A stretch of DNA of 43,798 nucleotides. Source: UBA1715 sp045615765 (lineage in GTDB: Bacteria; Bacteroidota; Bacteroidia; Bacteroidales; UBA1715). The notes under the pieces are model-generated. The model was not told where the DNA came from. It was given only the letters and a program-made list of their open reading frames with translations, and ran no database searches. Location of the stretch: contig JAZLFM010000021.1 of NCBI GenBank assembly GCA_045615765.1, positions 1 through 43,798 on the forward strand, written 5' to 3'. Position numbers and translations under genes: made by a program. This document shows positions 31,898-42,510 of the stretch, one piece after another. Position 1 is the stretch's first letter. The number at the start of each line of letters is the position of its first letter.

Positions 31898-34719
31898 TGC
31901 AAGATACAAAACATCAGTCAGATAGTTTAGTTGTTGAAGGTGCACGTGAACATAACTTAAAAAATGTAAGTGTGACCATTCCCCGTAACTCATTAACCGT
32001 AATAACCGGTTTAAGTGGTAGCGGTAAATCTTCCCTTGCATTTGACACCATTTATGCAGAAGGTCAAAGAAGATATATAGAAACTTTCTCGGCATACGCA
32101 CGCCAATTTCTTGGTGCAATGGAACGTCCTGATGTTGATAAAATTACAGGGTTAAGTCCTGTTGTTTCTATTGAACAAAAAACAACGAACAAAAATCCAC
32201 GATCAACCGTAGGAACAATAACAGAAATTTATGATTTTCTCCGTCTTTTATATGCAAAAATAGGTGAAGCTTATTCGTATGAAACTGGTGAAAAAATGGT
32301 GAAGTACACCAGCGACAAGATTATAGAACTCATTTATGAAAAATATAATGGTGCTAAAATTTACTTACTAGCACCACTAATTAAAGGACGCAAAGGTCAC
32401 TATCAAGAACTTTTCGAGCAATATCGTCGCAAAGGTTTTCTCTATGCACGCGTTGACGGAGAAATAACAGAACTTACATTTGGTTTAAAACTTGACCGAT
32501 ACAAAAACCACACTATAGAACTTGTGGTTGATAAATTCAAAATTAGTGACAAAGAAGACCAACGCATACGCCAATCTATGGAAACAGCAATGAAAATTGG
32601 CAAGGGAATCATTATGATTTGCGAAATGGAAAGCGAAAAGATTGGTTACTTCAGTAAGAAATTAATGTGTCCAACAACAGGACTTTCATATAATGAGCCA
32701 GCTCCACACTCGTTTTCATTCAACTCTCCACAAGGTGCTTGTCCACATTGCGATGGTCTTGGTATTGTAGATGAAATTGATTTAGAAAAAATTGTTCCTG
32801 ACACAAAATTGTCAATAAAAAAAGGAGCAATAAAACCATTAGGTGCATACAAGAACTCTTTAATATTCTGCAAATTAGAAGCAATTCTTGCAAAATATGG
32901 ATTTTCTATAGACACTGCCTTTGGTGAATTATCGGAAGATTGTCAACGCGCCATTCTCAATGGTTCACAAGATATGTTTTCGTTTATAACTGCTCCACAA
33001 GGAGTTAGTGCAAATTTCTTTATGGGATTTGAGGGAATTATTTCATTGTTGGAAAAACAAATGGAATTTCAGGACGATGACAAAAAGAACGATTTATTTA
33101 TTTCTAAAGTGGTTTGTCCTGTTTGCAACGGACAACGATTAAAAAAAGAATCACTCTATTTTAGAATTACCAATAAAAATATCGCAGAAGTATCGAGTCT
33201 TAACATTGAACAATTTTATGAATGGGTTTGTTCTCTGCCGAAACATCTAAACCGACAACAATTCCTTGTTGGACAAGAAATTATAAAAGAAATAAAAACA
33301 AGAACTGAATTCTTGCTATCTGTCGGTTTAACCTATCTTTCACTAAACCGAAGTTCACAAACACTTTCGGGAGGCGAAAGCCAACGAATTCGACTCGCCA
33401 CACAAATTGGATCAAAACTAGTCAATGTTTTATACATTCTTGACGAACCTAGTATAGGATTGCACCAAAGAGATAACGTTAAGTTAATCAAATCATTACA
33501 GCAACTTCGAGATGCAGGAAACTCCGTCATTGTTGTGGAACACGACGAAGATATGATCCGTGCAGCCGATTATGTGATAGACTTTGGTCCTGGCGCAGGA
33601 AGAAAAGGTGGAGAAATTGTAGCAAAAGGAACCCAAGAAGAACTACTTTCCCAATCTAGTTTAACTGTTGATTATTTAACCGGGGCAAAGAAAATCGAAA
33701 TACCGAAAAAAAGAAGAAAAGGTAATGGTAAAACATTGTCGCTTATTGGAGCAACAGGTAACAATCTAAAAAATGTATCTGTTACATTCCCACTAGGTAC
33801 ATTCACTTGTATTACAGGAGTTTCAGGAAGCGGAAAATCGACATTGATAAATCAAACTCTACATCCTATTCTAAACAAGCATTTCTTTAGGGCAAAAGCC
33901 GAACCGCTTCCATACAAAGAAATACAGGGATTAGAAAATATTAATAAAGTCATAGAAATTGACCAATCTCCACTAGGAAGAACACCTCGTTCTAATCCTG
34001 TTACCTATACGAACATATTCTCGGATATACGAAAGTTATTCGAAACATTACCTGAAGCAAAAATGCGCGGGTATAAAACAGGTCGTTTCTCCTTCAATGT
34101 AAAAGGAGGTCGTTGCGAGGCTTGCAAAGGCGCTGGATTAAAGGTAATTGAGATGAATTTTCTACCAGATGTGTATGTTACTTGCGATGAATGTAATGGG
34201 AAACGCTATAACAGAGAAACGCAAGAGATTCACTTCAAAGGAAAATCAATCAGCGACATTTTGGATATGACAATTAACCAAGGCGTTGAATTCTTCGAAA
34301 ACATAAAAAACATACACGACAAACTAAAAACCTTACAAGATGTAGGTTTAGGCTATCTTAAACTAGGTCAGCCATCAAACACTTTGTCTGGTGGCGAAGC
34401 ACAACGTGTAAAACTTGCTTCGGAATTATCGAAAAAAGATACCGGAAATACGATGTATATTCTTGATGAACCAACTACAGGATTGCATTTCCAAGACATA
34501 AATATATTGCTTGGCGTTTTGCAAAAATTAGTAGATAAGGGCAATACTGTAGTGGTAATAGAACACAATCTCGACGTGATAAAAGTTGCCGATTACCTCA
34601 TCGATATGGGACCTGACGGTGGCGAACATGGCGGAACTGTTTTAGCTCAAGGAACACCAGAACAAATAGCAAAAACAAAAGGAAGTTATACAGGAGAATT
34701 CTTACAGAAACTACTATAA
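31897..34719 (+). CDS. uvrA: UvrABC system protein A
   Basis: 940 residues. UvrA recognises bulky DNA lesions with UvrB in nucleotide excision repair. First ATPase: Walker A GLSGSGKSS (38-46) and signature LSGGESQRIRLA; second: GVSGSGKST (about 641) and LSGGEAQRVKLA; zinc-binding pairs CPHCDGLG, CPVCNGQR and CEACKGAG with CDECNGKR are in place. The ATG shares one base with the stop of the transglycosylase gene, so uvrA is the tail of the polysaccharide export operon with no promoter of its own visible. Its stop is only six bases past the end of the converging PorE-like gene, overlapping it. Confidence 0.98.
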   Translation: MQDTKHQSDSLVVEGAREHNLKNVSVTIPRNSLTVITGLSGSGKSSLAFDTIYAEGQRRYIETFSAYARQFLGAMERPDVDKITGLSPVVSIEQKTTNKNPRSTVGTITEIYDFLRLLYAKIGEAYSYETGEKMVKYTSDKIIELIYEKYNGAKIYLLAPLIKGRKGHYQELFEQYRRKGFLYARVDGEITELTFGLKLDRYKNHTIELVVDKFKISDKEDQRIRQSMETAMKIGKGIIMICEMESEKIGYFSKKLMCPTTGLSYNEPAPHSFSFNSPQGACPHCDGLGIVDEIDLEKIVPDTKLSIKKGAIKPLGAYKNSLIFCKLEAILAKYGFSIDTAFGELSEDCQRAILNGSQDMFSFITAPQGVSANFFMGFEGIISLLEKQMEFQDDDKKNDLFISKVVCPVCNGQRLKKESLYFRITNKNIAEVSSLNIEQFYEWVCSLPKHLNRQQFLVGQEIIKEIKTRTEFLLSVGLTYLSLNRSSQTLSGGESQRIRLATQIGSKLVNVLYILDEPSIGLHQRDNVKLIKSLQQLRDAGNSVIVVEHDEDMIRAADYVIDFGPGAGRKGGEIVAKGTQEELLSQSSLTVDYLTGAKKIEIPKKRRKGNGKTLSLIGATGNNLKNVSVTFPLGTFTCITGVSGSGKSTLINQTLHPILNKHFFRAKAEPLPYKEIQGLENINKVIEIDQSPLGRTPRSNPVTYTNIFSDIRKLFETLPEAKMRGYKTGRFSFNVKGGRCEACKGAGLKVIEMNFLPDVYVTCDECNGKRYNRETQEIHFKGKSISDILDMTINQGVEFFENIKNIHDKLKTLQDVGLGYLKLGQPSNTLSGGEAQRVKLASELSKKDTGNTMYILDEPTTGLHFQDINILLGVLQKLVDKGNTVVVIEHNLDVIKVADYLIDMGPDGGEHGGTVLAQGTPEQIAKTKGSYTGEFLQKLL

Positions 34720-37434
34720 GAATCGCATTTCGACACGTCTATTTTTTGCTCTGCCTTGTTCTGTATCGTTAGTAGAAATAGGTTTTTGTTCACCATAACC
34801 TACAACTTCCAATAAAGATTCCGAGCAACCTTCTTGTATTAAAAATTGTTTTACCGCTTCTGCTCTTCGTTTCGATAACGCAAGATTATAATCATCGTTA
34901 CCAACATTGTCGGTATGACCTGCAATTTCTATACGAAGTTGATTTGCCGAAATAATTTTTGCAACGCGTTGTAATTCCGGTATTGAATATGACAACAACT
35001 CACTTTTATCTGTTTCGAAAAACAAATTATTTAAACGAACCGAGGCCTTTTCATCTTTCATTTCTTGAAAAGATGTAACAACTATATCTCGTGAAATCGT
35101 TTGAGCATCCTTTCCATTCGACAAATCAACACTTTCGGATTGCGGATAATAACGTGAATCATCTACATAATAACCATACATTCTACCATTCGGCAAAACA
35201 GCAAAATAGTTTCCATCAACAGGATTTGATTTAGATCGTTCCACAATTTCGCCCGACTGCAAATCTTCCCAAACGATTTGTGTTTCAATCGGTTTTCCTT
35301 GTTTATCCACAATCTTTCCCATGACATTTACCACAGCCTCCGGACGGAATTTTTCCGGAATCGTAATCATATATAAATCATTTTGTTTAGCACCAGTTTC
35401 CCGTGCCGCGTAATAAAAATCCTTTCCATTCGGTGCAATTCTATAGCCCCAATTTTCTTCAGAATTATTTATTTCTTTTCCTAAATTCACAGGTTCACTC
35501 CAACAATCCCAACACGTATCCGCCAAACGAGTAGAAACAAATACATCCAAATTACCTAAACCACCATGCCCGTCGGAACAAAAATACAACGTCTTCATAT
35601 CATGATGAAGATATGGACTACGCTCTACATATTTCGTATTAATAGTTGGGCCTAAATTGATAGGCTTACTCCAACCATTATCTGTTCTTAACGAAACATA
35701 TATATCCGACTGATGATGAACCGCACCATGATAAACACCCAAACTTGCATTTTGACGAGTAAATAAATTATACCCCTCATCACGAACCGAAGCGAAAATA
35801 ATAGCATTACCATCGCTTGTTATCATTGCATCAGCTGACCATTGGGCATTATTAATCGTTGGTGACACATTTGTACCTTCATTCCAGCCACGATACCCTT
35901 TCTCCGACACATAAATCACTCCTTCCTTAAAATACAACATTTGCTGTCCATCCGTACTCACACTAATTACCGCTTCATTTGTGGTAGAAGACGACAATTC
36001 TCGTACAAGATTAGGAGCTGTCCACTCTCCATTCTTATATTCTGACACAAAAATATCCTCTCCACCTAAAGAATTTGGCCTACCTTTTCCACAAAAGTAT
36101 AGCCGAGAGCCATCGGCTGTAATGATAGGAGAATACTCTCCTCCATCTTTTGTATTAATTATTTCAGGGAACTCCGAAACTGAAATTGTCTTATCGTCCG
36201 GAGCAGACAAAATACGCAACAAATCTATTACACGCTTATCTTTTGCACCAAAATACGGTTGATATGTTTGTACTGTCTTTATAGCTTTTTTCCAATTTTT
36301 CGCAGCGACATCTGCCGAAATCAACTTTTGCAAAACAACAAACGCTTTCTCTTTTGGCGCAGCCATTTTAATGTATTCGGTGAATAATCTATATGATTTT
36401 GCAGAATCGTATGGTTCTACCAATTCGAGAGCATCGCCTTTACCAGCGATTTTAAAATCTTTTGCCAACAAGGTATCTAAAAATGTATGCGGATACATAT
36501 CAACAAAAGCATATAACGTATATGCTTCACCATCGTTTGTAAATTCTTTATAGAACTCATACAACGCATATTCAAAATCAATATCTCGGCTATATTCCAC
36601 CGTTTTTTGCATCAAATGCAGATCATATTGCGATTTAGCAATATCCATCATTTTATGTATTGCGATTGGAGCCATAGGATTTTGCGGATTTGCCTTAACA
36701 AACAACTCAAAATCACGATAAGTACCGCCATCGGTTTTAGCCGAAAATACTTTATCGACATAACGTTTTTGTATATCCGAAGAATATTCACTATTCGGAT
36801 AATTCTTCATAAAGACTAAGAAAGCATCGCAAGTATTTTTTGTTATAGTTTGTTCGTAAGCCAACTTATCTCGGCGCTTAACAGCAGCAGGAACTTCCGA
36901 AGCATCGGCATATAGCGCAATAAACGACTGATACGAATCTACTGTATTTTGTTGACAGGCATCAGCAAATGCCAACATATTACGATATGCTTTTACACCA
37001 CTAATTTGCTCACTTGACGCACGCTTATAATTTTTCAAAAATGAATTACATATCGCTATAGAATTTGAGTGCATAGTCATATCATACAAACGCACACAAA
37101 CCGTATCTAATTCTTTTTGAATTTTTTTAGGCGAAACATATTTTGAATATTTTTCACGATCAGCAGCCGAAAATTTTCCATATTCAACTTTTGCCGTTAC
37201 TAAACAATTATATGCTTTATAGTTATCGTAGCCAGGATATGATTTATTTGCGTACATCATTCCCGCAATATGGTTATACACAACATCTTTGGGTTGTTTT
37301 TCCAATGCAGGCAACAACTTTTTTTCCAATTTCACCCAATCACCTGCTTTACATAAAGAATACAAAGCATCTTGAGCAAAACTCACCGATGCCAACAAAC
37401 TAAATGATATGAGAAAAATAAGAAACCTTTTCAT
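34714..37434 (-). CDS. PorE-like OmpA-family envelope protein (TPR, beta-propeller, CRD, OmpA)
   Basis: 906 residues with a signal peptide (cut after SFA, before QDAL). Order of parts: a helical, tetratricopeptide-like region (about 22-400), PD40/WD40-like beta-propeller blades (about 420-690; repeats such as SPIITADGSRLYFCGKGRP, APNGKDFYYAARE), a carboxypeptidase-regulatory-like domain (about 700-775, VNVMGKIVDKQGKPI) and a C-terminal OmpA domain (about 800-906) with the peptidoglycan-binding AGHTDNVGNDDYNLALSKRRAEAV. This order matches PorE and its relatives, which tether the type IX secretion and gliding machinery to peptidoglycan. PorE itself is a lipoprotein; this protein is not, so it may be a paralogue. 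It is the last gene of mutS-pbp-porE. Confidence 0.88.
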   Translation of the reverse strand: MKRFLIFLISFSLLASVSFAQDALYSLCKAGDWVKLEKKLLPALEKQPKDVVYNHIAGMMYANKSYPGYDNYKAYNCLVTAKVEYGKFSAADREKYSKYVSPKKIQKELDTVCVRLYDMTMHSNSIAICNSFLKNYKRASSEQISGVKAYRNMLAFADACQQNTVDSYQSFIALYADASEVPAAVKRRDKLAYEQTITKNTCDAFLVFMKNYPNSEYSSDIQKRYVDKVFSAKTDGGTYRDFELFVKANPQNPMAPIAIHKMMDIAKSQYDLHLMQKTVEYSRDIDFEYALYEFYKEFTNDGEAYTLYAFVDMYPHTFLDTLLAKDFKIAGKGDALELVEPYDSAKSYRLFTEYIKMAAPKEKAFVVLQKLISADVAAKNWKKAIKTVQTYQPYFGAKDKRVIDLLRILSAPDDKTISVSEFPEIINTKDGGEYSPIITADGSRLYFCGKGRPNSLGGEDIFVSEYKNGEWTAPNLVRELSSSTTNEAVISVSTDGQQMLYFKEGVIYVSEKGYRGWNEGTNVSPTINNAQWSADAMITSDGNAIIFASVRDEGYNLFTRQNASLGVYHGAVHHQSDIYVSLRTDNGWSKPINLGPTINTKYVERSPYLHHDMKTLYFCSDGHGGLGNLDVFVSTRLADTCWDCWSEPVNLGKEINNSEENWGYRIAPNGKDFYYAARETGAKQNDLYMITIPEKFRPEAVVNVMGKIVDKQGKPIETQIVWEDLQSGEIVERSKSNPVDGNYFAVLPNGRMYGYYVDDSRYYPQSESVDLSNGKDAQTISRDIVVTSFQEMKDEKASVRLNNLFFETDKSELLSYSIPELQRVAKIISANQLRIEIAGHTDNVGNDDYNLALSKRRAEAVKQFLIQEGCSESLLEVVGYGEQKPISTNDTEQGRAKNRRVEMRFL

Positions 37435-37440
37435 CGTAAT

Positions 37441-39786
37441 TTATTTTGAAATTAATTCATCATCAACACCATCCGTATGACCTAAAGAATCGGCTTCAAC
37501 CTTTGGCACAAACGGTGTTTGACAAGAATAAGGACGATTAGACAAACCTCGCATATGACGTGGGAATCTATCTCTGTAATAACTATAATTTGTATCAGCA
37601 ATTACTTTTTCCATAAATAAACCAAACATTGGCAATGCTGTTTTTCCACCTTCACCTAAAGCAGAAGTACGGAAATGCACACAACGCTCTTCGGCTCCCA
37701 CCCATGTACCTACGACCAAATGAGGAGACACACCTACAAACCAACCATCAGAATAATTTGACGAAGTACCTGTTTTACCGCCAAAATCTGTGTCATAGTT
37801 AAACAACTTATAGCTAAACAAATTCTGTGTTGTTCCATACGGTTCACGAAGAGAAGCGATAAACATTTGCTGCATCAAAAATACGGTAACAGAATCTAAT
37901 ACCTTTTCACGTTCAGGTTCAAATGATTGTATAAGATTTCCATCGTGGTCTTCAATTTTTGTAACAAACATTGGTTCAACACGATAACCATTATTCAATA
38001 AAGGACAATACGAGTCTGTCAACTCCAACAACGACACATCACTTGATCCCAAACAAATAGAAGGAACGGTATCTAAAGGAGACTTAATACCCATTTTATG
38101 CGCCATATCTATCACTTTCTCCACACCAATTTTCTGAGTAAGCTGAACACTAATGGTATTCAACGAATGAGCAAAAGCATACTTAAGTCCTACATTTTCA
38201 CCTACATACGTCCTATCAGCATTACGTGGAACCCATGTCTTCTTCTCTCCTTTTTCCATATAACGAATGGTCATAGGAGCATCTACCAAGCTATCACAAG
38301 GAGACCAACCATCGGCCATAGCCGCAGTGTAAACCAATGTTTTAAACGATGAACCCGGTTGACGCATCGAACGCACATTATCATACTTGAAATGGTTAAA
38401 ATCCAAACCACCGACATACGCTCTAATTGCACCCGTTTCTGGTTCTATGGCAACCATACCGCTATGTAGCAAACGCTTTAAATAGTTAGTAGCTTCAACA
38501 AAGCTACAAACAGTATCAATTTCACCATTCCATGAAAATAATTTTTGCGGACGTTTCTTGTTTATGTAATAATTGATAGAATCTTTATTTCCATTAAATT
38601 TTGCAGACAAACGACCATAATACCATGATTGGCGTACAACTTTATCCAAGAAATTCGGTATTTCATTCTTATTTCCATCTATCCACGGATTTTGTCCTTT
38701 CCAATGAGCATCAAATTGTTTTTGTACACGCTTCATATTCTGAGACATAGCATCTTCAGCATATAATTGCATATTGTAATCCAATGTGGTATAAATCTTT
38801 AATCCATCAGAAAAGATATCTATATCATGCTCTTTCAACCATGGTTTTAAATAAGCATATACAGCCTGACGGAAATAATTTGCAATACCTTCACTTGGTG
38901 TTTCCACTTTATATTGTAATTCTATAGGTTTTGTAACTAAAGAATCGTATTCGTGAGCAGAAATAACAGAATCACGTTTCATAATAGAAAGTACCACATT
39001 ACGTCTTCCCAAAGATCGTTCAGGATTCAACACTGGACTATATGCTGTAGGTGCCTTCAACATACCAACCAATACAGCACTTTCATTCGCAGTTAAATCC
39101 TTCGGTAATTTATTGAAGTATGTCTTTGACGCCGCCATAATTCCATAAGAATTACTACCAAAGTCAACAGTATTGAAATATAATGTCAGCAGTTCTTCTT
39201 TAGAAAAATTCATTTCTATTCGTACTGCCGAAATCCATTCCTTAGACTTTATAACAAACATCTTAACCCCTGGAATCTTTCCCAACAAACCATGATCTTG
39301 TTTTCGAGTTTTAAAAAGATTTTTTACCAATTGTTGAGTTATCGTACTTCCTCCACGAGGATTACCATTCAACATATCTTTTAAAACAGGAAGCAAGGCA
39401 CGAAAATCTATACCATGATGTTGATAAAAACGAGCATCTTCCGTTGCAATTAATGTCTTAACTAAAATTGGAGATAAATCTTCGTACACAACAGGTGTTC
39501 TATTTTCATAGAAAAACTTACCCAACAACCTTCCATCTCGGGCATATACTTCCGAAGCTACACACTGTTTTGGAAATTTTAAATCGTGAATTGATGGAGA
39601 ATAGCCGAACAGATTACCAAAATTTATAATTACTGCAAAAACATACAGAACCAATAAAAAAATACAGAAAAGTAGCCAACGATATGCCTTTACATATATA
39701 GGCTTACCGATGCCCAAAAACCAACGAAAAACGCAAGCGAAACCATTCAATATCGTGCGTACATATTTTTTCCACTCGATCTTCAT
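37441..39786 (-). CDS. Bifunctional penicillin-binding protein 1A family
   Basis: 781 residues. One membrane helix near residues 35-55 leads into the GT51 transglycosylase domain with the catalytic Glu in ATEDARFYQHHGID and GGSTITQQLVKN. The transpeptidase domain has SSFK (about 475), SLN (SHSLNTIS) and KTGTS (about 671). It polymerises and cross-links peptidoglycan. It lies two bases after mutS and six before the PorE-like gene, so it forms a tight operon with both. The C terminus ends with a short acidic Ser/Asp-rich tail after DRFPRHMRGLSNR. Confidence 0.95.
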   Translation of the reverse strand: MKIEWKKYVRTILNGFACVFRWFLGIGKPIYVKAYRWLLFCIFLLVLYVFAVIINFGNLFGYSPSIHDLKFPKQCVASEVYARDGRLLGKFFYENRTPVVYEDLSPILVKTLIATEDARFYQHHGIDFRALLPVLKDMLNGNPRGGSTITQQLVKNLFKTRKQDHGLLGKIPGVKMFVIKSKEWISAVRIEMNFSKEELLTLYFNTVDFGSNSYGIMAASKTYFNKLPKDLTANESAVLVGMLKAPTAYSPVLNPERSLGRRNVVLSIMKRDSVISAHEYDSLVTKPIELQYKVETPSEGIANYFRQAVYAYLKPWLKEHDIDIFSDGLKIYTTLDYNMQLYAEDAMSQNMKRVQKQFDAHWKGQNPWIDGNKNEIPNFLDKVVRQSWYYGRLSAKFNGNKDSINYYINKKRPQKLFSWNGEIDTVCSFVEATNYLKRLLHSGMVAIEPETGAIRAYVGGLDFNHFKYDNVRSMRQPGSSFKTLVYTAAMADGWSPCDSLVDAPMTIRYMEKGEKKTWVPRNADRTYVGENVGLKYAFAHSLNTISVQLTQKIGVEKVIDMAHKMGIKSPLDTVPSICLGSSDVSLLELTDSYCPLLNNGYRVEPMFVTKIEDHDGNLIQSFEPEREKVLDSVTVFLMQQMFIASLREPYGTTQNLFSYKLFNYDTDFGGKTGTSSNYSDGWFVGVSPHLVVGTWVGAEERCVHFRTSALGEGGKTALPMFGLFMEKVIADTNYSYYRDRFPRHMRGLSNRPYSCQTPFVPKVEADSLGHTDGVDDELISK

Positions 39787-39788
39787 AA

Positions 39789-42401
39789 TTATTCTTCTAA
39801 CATTTTTTTGATTTCGTTCAATTTATTCAATGCTTCTATCGGAGTTAAACTATTGATTTCCAATCCCAACAATTCATCTCGTAATTTTTCCAACAACGGA
39901 TCTTCCAACTGGAATAAGCTCAACTGATAGCCTTCTTTCTTAGAAGAAACGGTAGGAACTGTTTTTGATTGTGCCTGCATATTTTTACTGGCATCTTCCA
40001 AATCCTTCAAAATATCATTCGCACGACTTACTACAGTTTTTGGCATACCAGCCATTTTTGCCACATGAATACCAAAACTATGTTCACTTCCACCTGGTAC
40101 TAACTTGCGAAGGAAAATAACTTTATGATTTTGTTCACGAACAGAGACGTTAAAATTCTTTACTCTATTAAATGATTTCTCCAATTCATTCAATTCATGA
40201 TAATGGGTAGCAAACAATGTCTTTGGCTTTGCATTCGGACATTCATGTAAATACTCTACAATAGACCATGCGATAGAAATTCCATCATAAGTACTCGTAC
40301 CACGACCAAGTTCATCAAACAAGACAAGGCTACGGTCTGTCATATTGTTCAAGATATTGGCAGCCTCATTCATCTCAACCATAAATGTTGACTCACCTTG
40401 AGAAATATTGTCGGAAGCACCCACACGCGTAAACACTTTATCCACTATACCCATAGTCACCGCATCGGCAGGGACGAAACATCCCATTTGAGCCATAAGA
40501 ACGATTAACGCTGTTTGTCGTAACAAAGCGGATTTACCAGCCATATTCGGTCCAGTAATGATTATGATTTGCTGTTTTTCATTATCGAGATACACATCGT
40601 TACCTACATATTTTTCGCCTGGAGCCATTTCGGTTTCTATAACCGGATGTCTTCCATTTTTTATATCCAACACCATTGAATCGTTCACAATAGGTCGAAC
40701 ATAATTATTTGCAACAGAAATAGTTGCAAACGACGACAAACAATCTATTTGTGCTAAAATAGATGCATCCAACTGAATTGTTGCTATATAACTTGCTACA
40801 TTCTGAATCAACGCAGAATAAATAGTTTGTTCCAATTCTGCTATACGAGATTCTGCTCCTAAAATCTTTTCTTCGTATTCTTTTAATTCTTGCGTAATAT
40901 AGCGTTCTGCGCCTACTAAGGTCTGTTTACGGATCCAATCTTCTGGAACTTTGTCTTTGTGTGTATTACGAACTTCAATATAGTAACCAAACACATTATT
41001 GAAAGCAATCTTCACCTTTGGAATGCCCGTGCGTTCTTCTTCGCGTTCCTGCATCTTTAAAAGATAATCCTTTCCATTGTAGGCAATTTCACGAAGCGAA
41101 TCTAATTCTGCATTTACGCCAGCATTAATTACATTTCCCTTATTTACCGCATTAGGAGCATCAGGTTGAATTTCTTTCACAATACGTTCACAGAGAGCCT
41201 CACAAGCATTCAATTGGCGAGCAAATGCCAACAATGATTCATTTGCCGTTTGTTCGCACAATTGCTTCATTGGATTTATTCCATCGAGTGTTCGCTGCAA
41301 CTGCAACAACTCCCGTGGCGTAATTCTATTCGTAGCAACTCGGGCAATCACGCGCTCCAAGTCGCACATAGACTTCAATAATTGTGAAAGTTCATCTAAA
41401 ACGTCTGGTTGTTCAACCAAAGATTGAACTGCTTCTAAACGAGCATTGATGTCGGCAATTCTTCGCAATGGCAACGAAATCCAACGACGAAGCAAACGCG
41501 CTCCCATAGGAGTACGCGTATTATCAAGTACGGAAGATAAATTTTTAGCACCAACATTATCGGAGCCCAACAATTCCAAATTGCGAATGGTAAATTTATC
41601 TAACCACACATAAGTATCTTGGTCGATTCTTGCAATATTACGAATATGACTTGTCAACTTATGTTCCGTAATATCGAGATAATACAAAATTGCGCCTGCG
41701 GCAATAACAGCCTGCGGCATTTCGTGTATGCCGAATCCTTTTAACGAAGTGGTTTCGAACTGCGCCAACAATTTATCGTTAGCAGCTTCCGAGGTAAAAA
41801 TCCAATCATCTAATTTGTTTATGCAAACACCATCTCGATAATAATTATCCTTAAACCATTGTTCTTGAGTTCTGTCGTACAAAAGTTCTTTCGGCTGGAA
41901 ACTATTCAAAAGCTTATCGACATACTCAACCGTGCCTTGACCAACAAGAAATTCTCCTGTCGAAATATCAAGAAATGCAACACCAACCACATTTTGATTG
42001 GAATGTATAGCGGCAAGGAAATTATTTTCACGATTTTCCAAAACACTTTCACTCAAAGAAACACCAGGCGTAACCAATTCTGTTATACCACGTTTCACCA
42101 AAGTTTTTGTTTTTGAAGGATCTTCCAACTGCTCGCAAATGGCAACACGTTGACCGGCGCGAACCAATTTCGGCAAATATGTATCCAATGCATGATATGG
42201 AAAACCAGCCATCTCTGTTTCATTAGGCGTACCAGCCGATCTGCGCGTTAAAGTAATGCCTAGAATTTTAGATGCCCGCACCGCATCGCTTGCATATGTT
42301 TCATAAAAATCGCCACATCGAAAAAGCAATATCGCATCAGGATGTTTTTCCTTCATCTGATTATATTGCTTCATCATTGGAGTCTCTGCTGTTTTTGCCA
42401 C
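39789..42401 (-). CDS. mutS: DNA mismatch repair protein MutS
   Basis: 870 residues, standard length. MutS binds mismatches and small loops. The mismatch-reading Phe-x-Glu lies in GDFYETY near residue 33; the clamp and lever regions follow; the ATPase has Walker A GPNMAGKSALL (about 614-624), Walker B LVLFDELGRGTST and the C-terminal ATHYHEL. The C-terminal segment (LEDPLLEKLRDELLGLEINSLTPIEALNKLNEIKKML) is the tetramer-type tail found across bacteria. Start 42401 fits the family's ETPMMKQY beginning. It is the first gene of the mutS-pbp-porE run, with a -7 box at 42424-42431. Confidence 0.98.
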   Translation of the reverse strand: MAKTAETPMMKQYNQMKEKHPDAILLFRCGDFYETYASDAVRASKILGITLTRRSAGTPNETEMAGFPYHALDTYLPKLVRAGQRVAICEQLEDPSKTKTLVKRGITELVTPGVSLSESVLENRENNFLAAIHSNQNVVGVAFLDISTGEFLVGQGTVEYVDKLLNSFQPKELLYDRTQEQWFKDNYYRDGVCINKLDDWIFTSEAANDKLLAQFETTSLKGFGIHEMPQAVIAAGAILYYLDITEHKLTSHIRNIARIDQDTYVWLDKFTIRNLELLGSDNVGAKNLSSVLDNTRTPMGARLLRRWISLPLRRIADINARLEAVQSLVEQPDVLDELSQLLKSMCDLERVIARVATNRITPRELLQLQRTLDGINPMKQLCEQTANESLLAFARQLNACEALCERIVKEIQPDAPNAVNKGNVINAGVNAELDSLREIAYNGKDYLLKMQEREEERTGIPKVKIAFNNVFGYYIEVRNTHKDKVPEDWIRKQTLVGAERYITQELKEYEEKILGAESRIAELEQTIYSALIQNVASYIATIQLDASILAQIDCLSSFATISVANNYVRPIVNDSMVLDIKNGRHPVIETEMAPGEKYVGNDVYLDNEKQQIIIITGPNMAGKSALLRQTALIVLMAQMGCFVPADAVTMGIVDKVFTRVGASDNISQGESTFMVEMNEAANILNNMTDRSLVLFDELGRGTSTYDGISIAWSIVEYLHECPNAKPKTLFATHYHELNELEKSFNRVKNFNVSVREQNHKVIFLRKLVPGGSEHSFGIHVAKMAGMPKTVVSRANDILKDLEDASKNMQAQSKTVPTVSSKKEGYQLSLFQLEDPLLEKLRDELLGLEINSLTPIEALNKLNEIKKMLEE

Positions 42402-42423
42402 TTCCTTACCCTTTAAAATATGA

Positions 42424-42431
42424 CAAAAATA
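42424..42431 (-). promoter_or_regulatory. -7 box of mutS-pbp-porE
   Basis: The minus strand reads TATTTTTG, 22 bases before the mutS ATG. Confidence 0.6.
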
Positions 42432-42510
42432 CGAATTTGATACTGAGTTTGCGCTGCGTGAACACGCCTTTAATTAACAAGTTGTGAAACCCCGTTTAGT
42501 GATTAGATAT

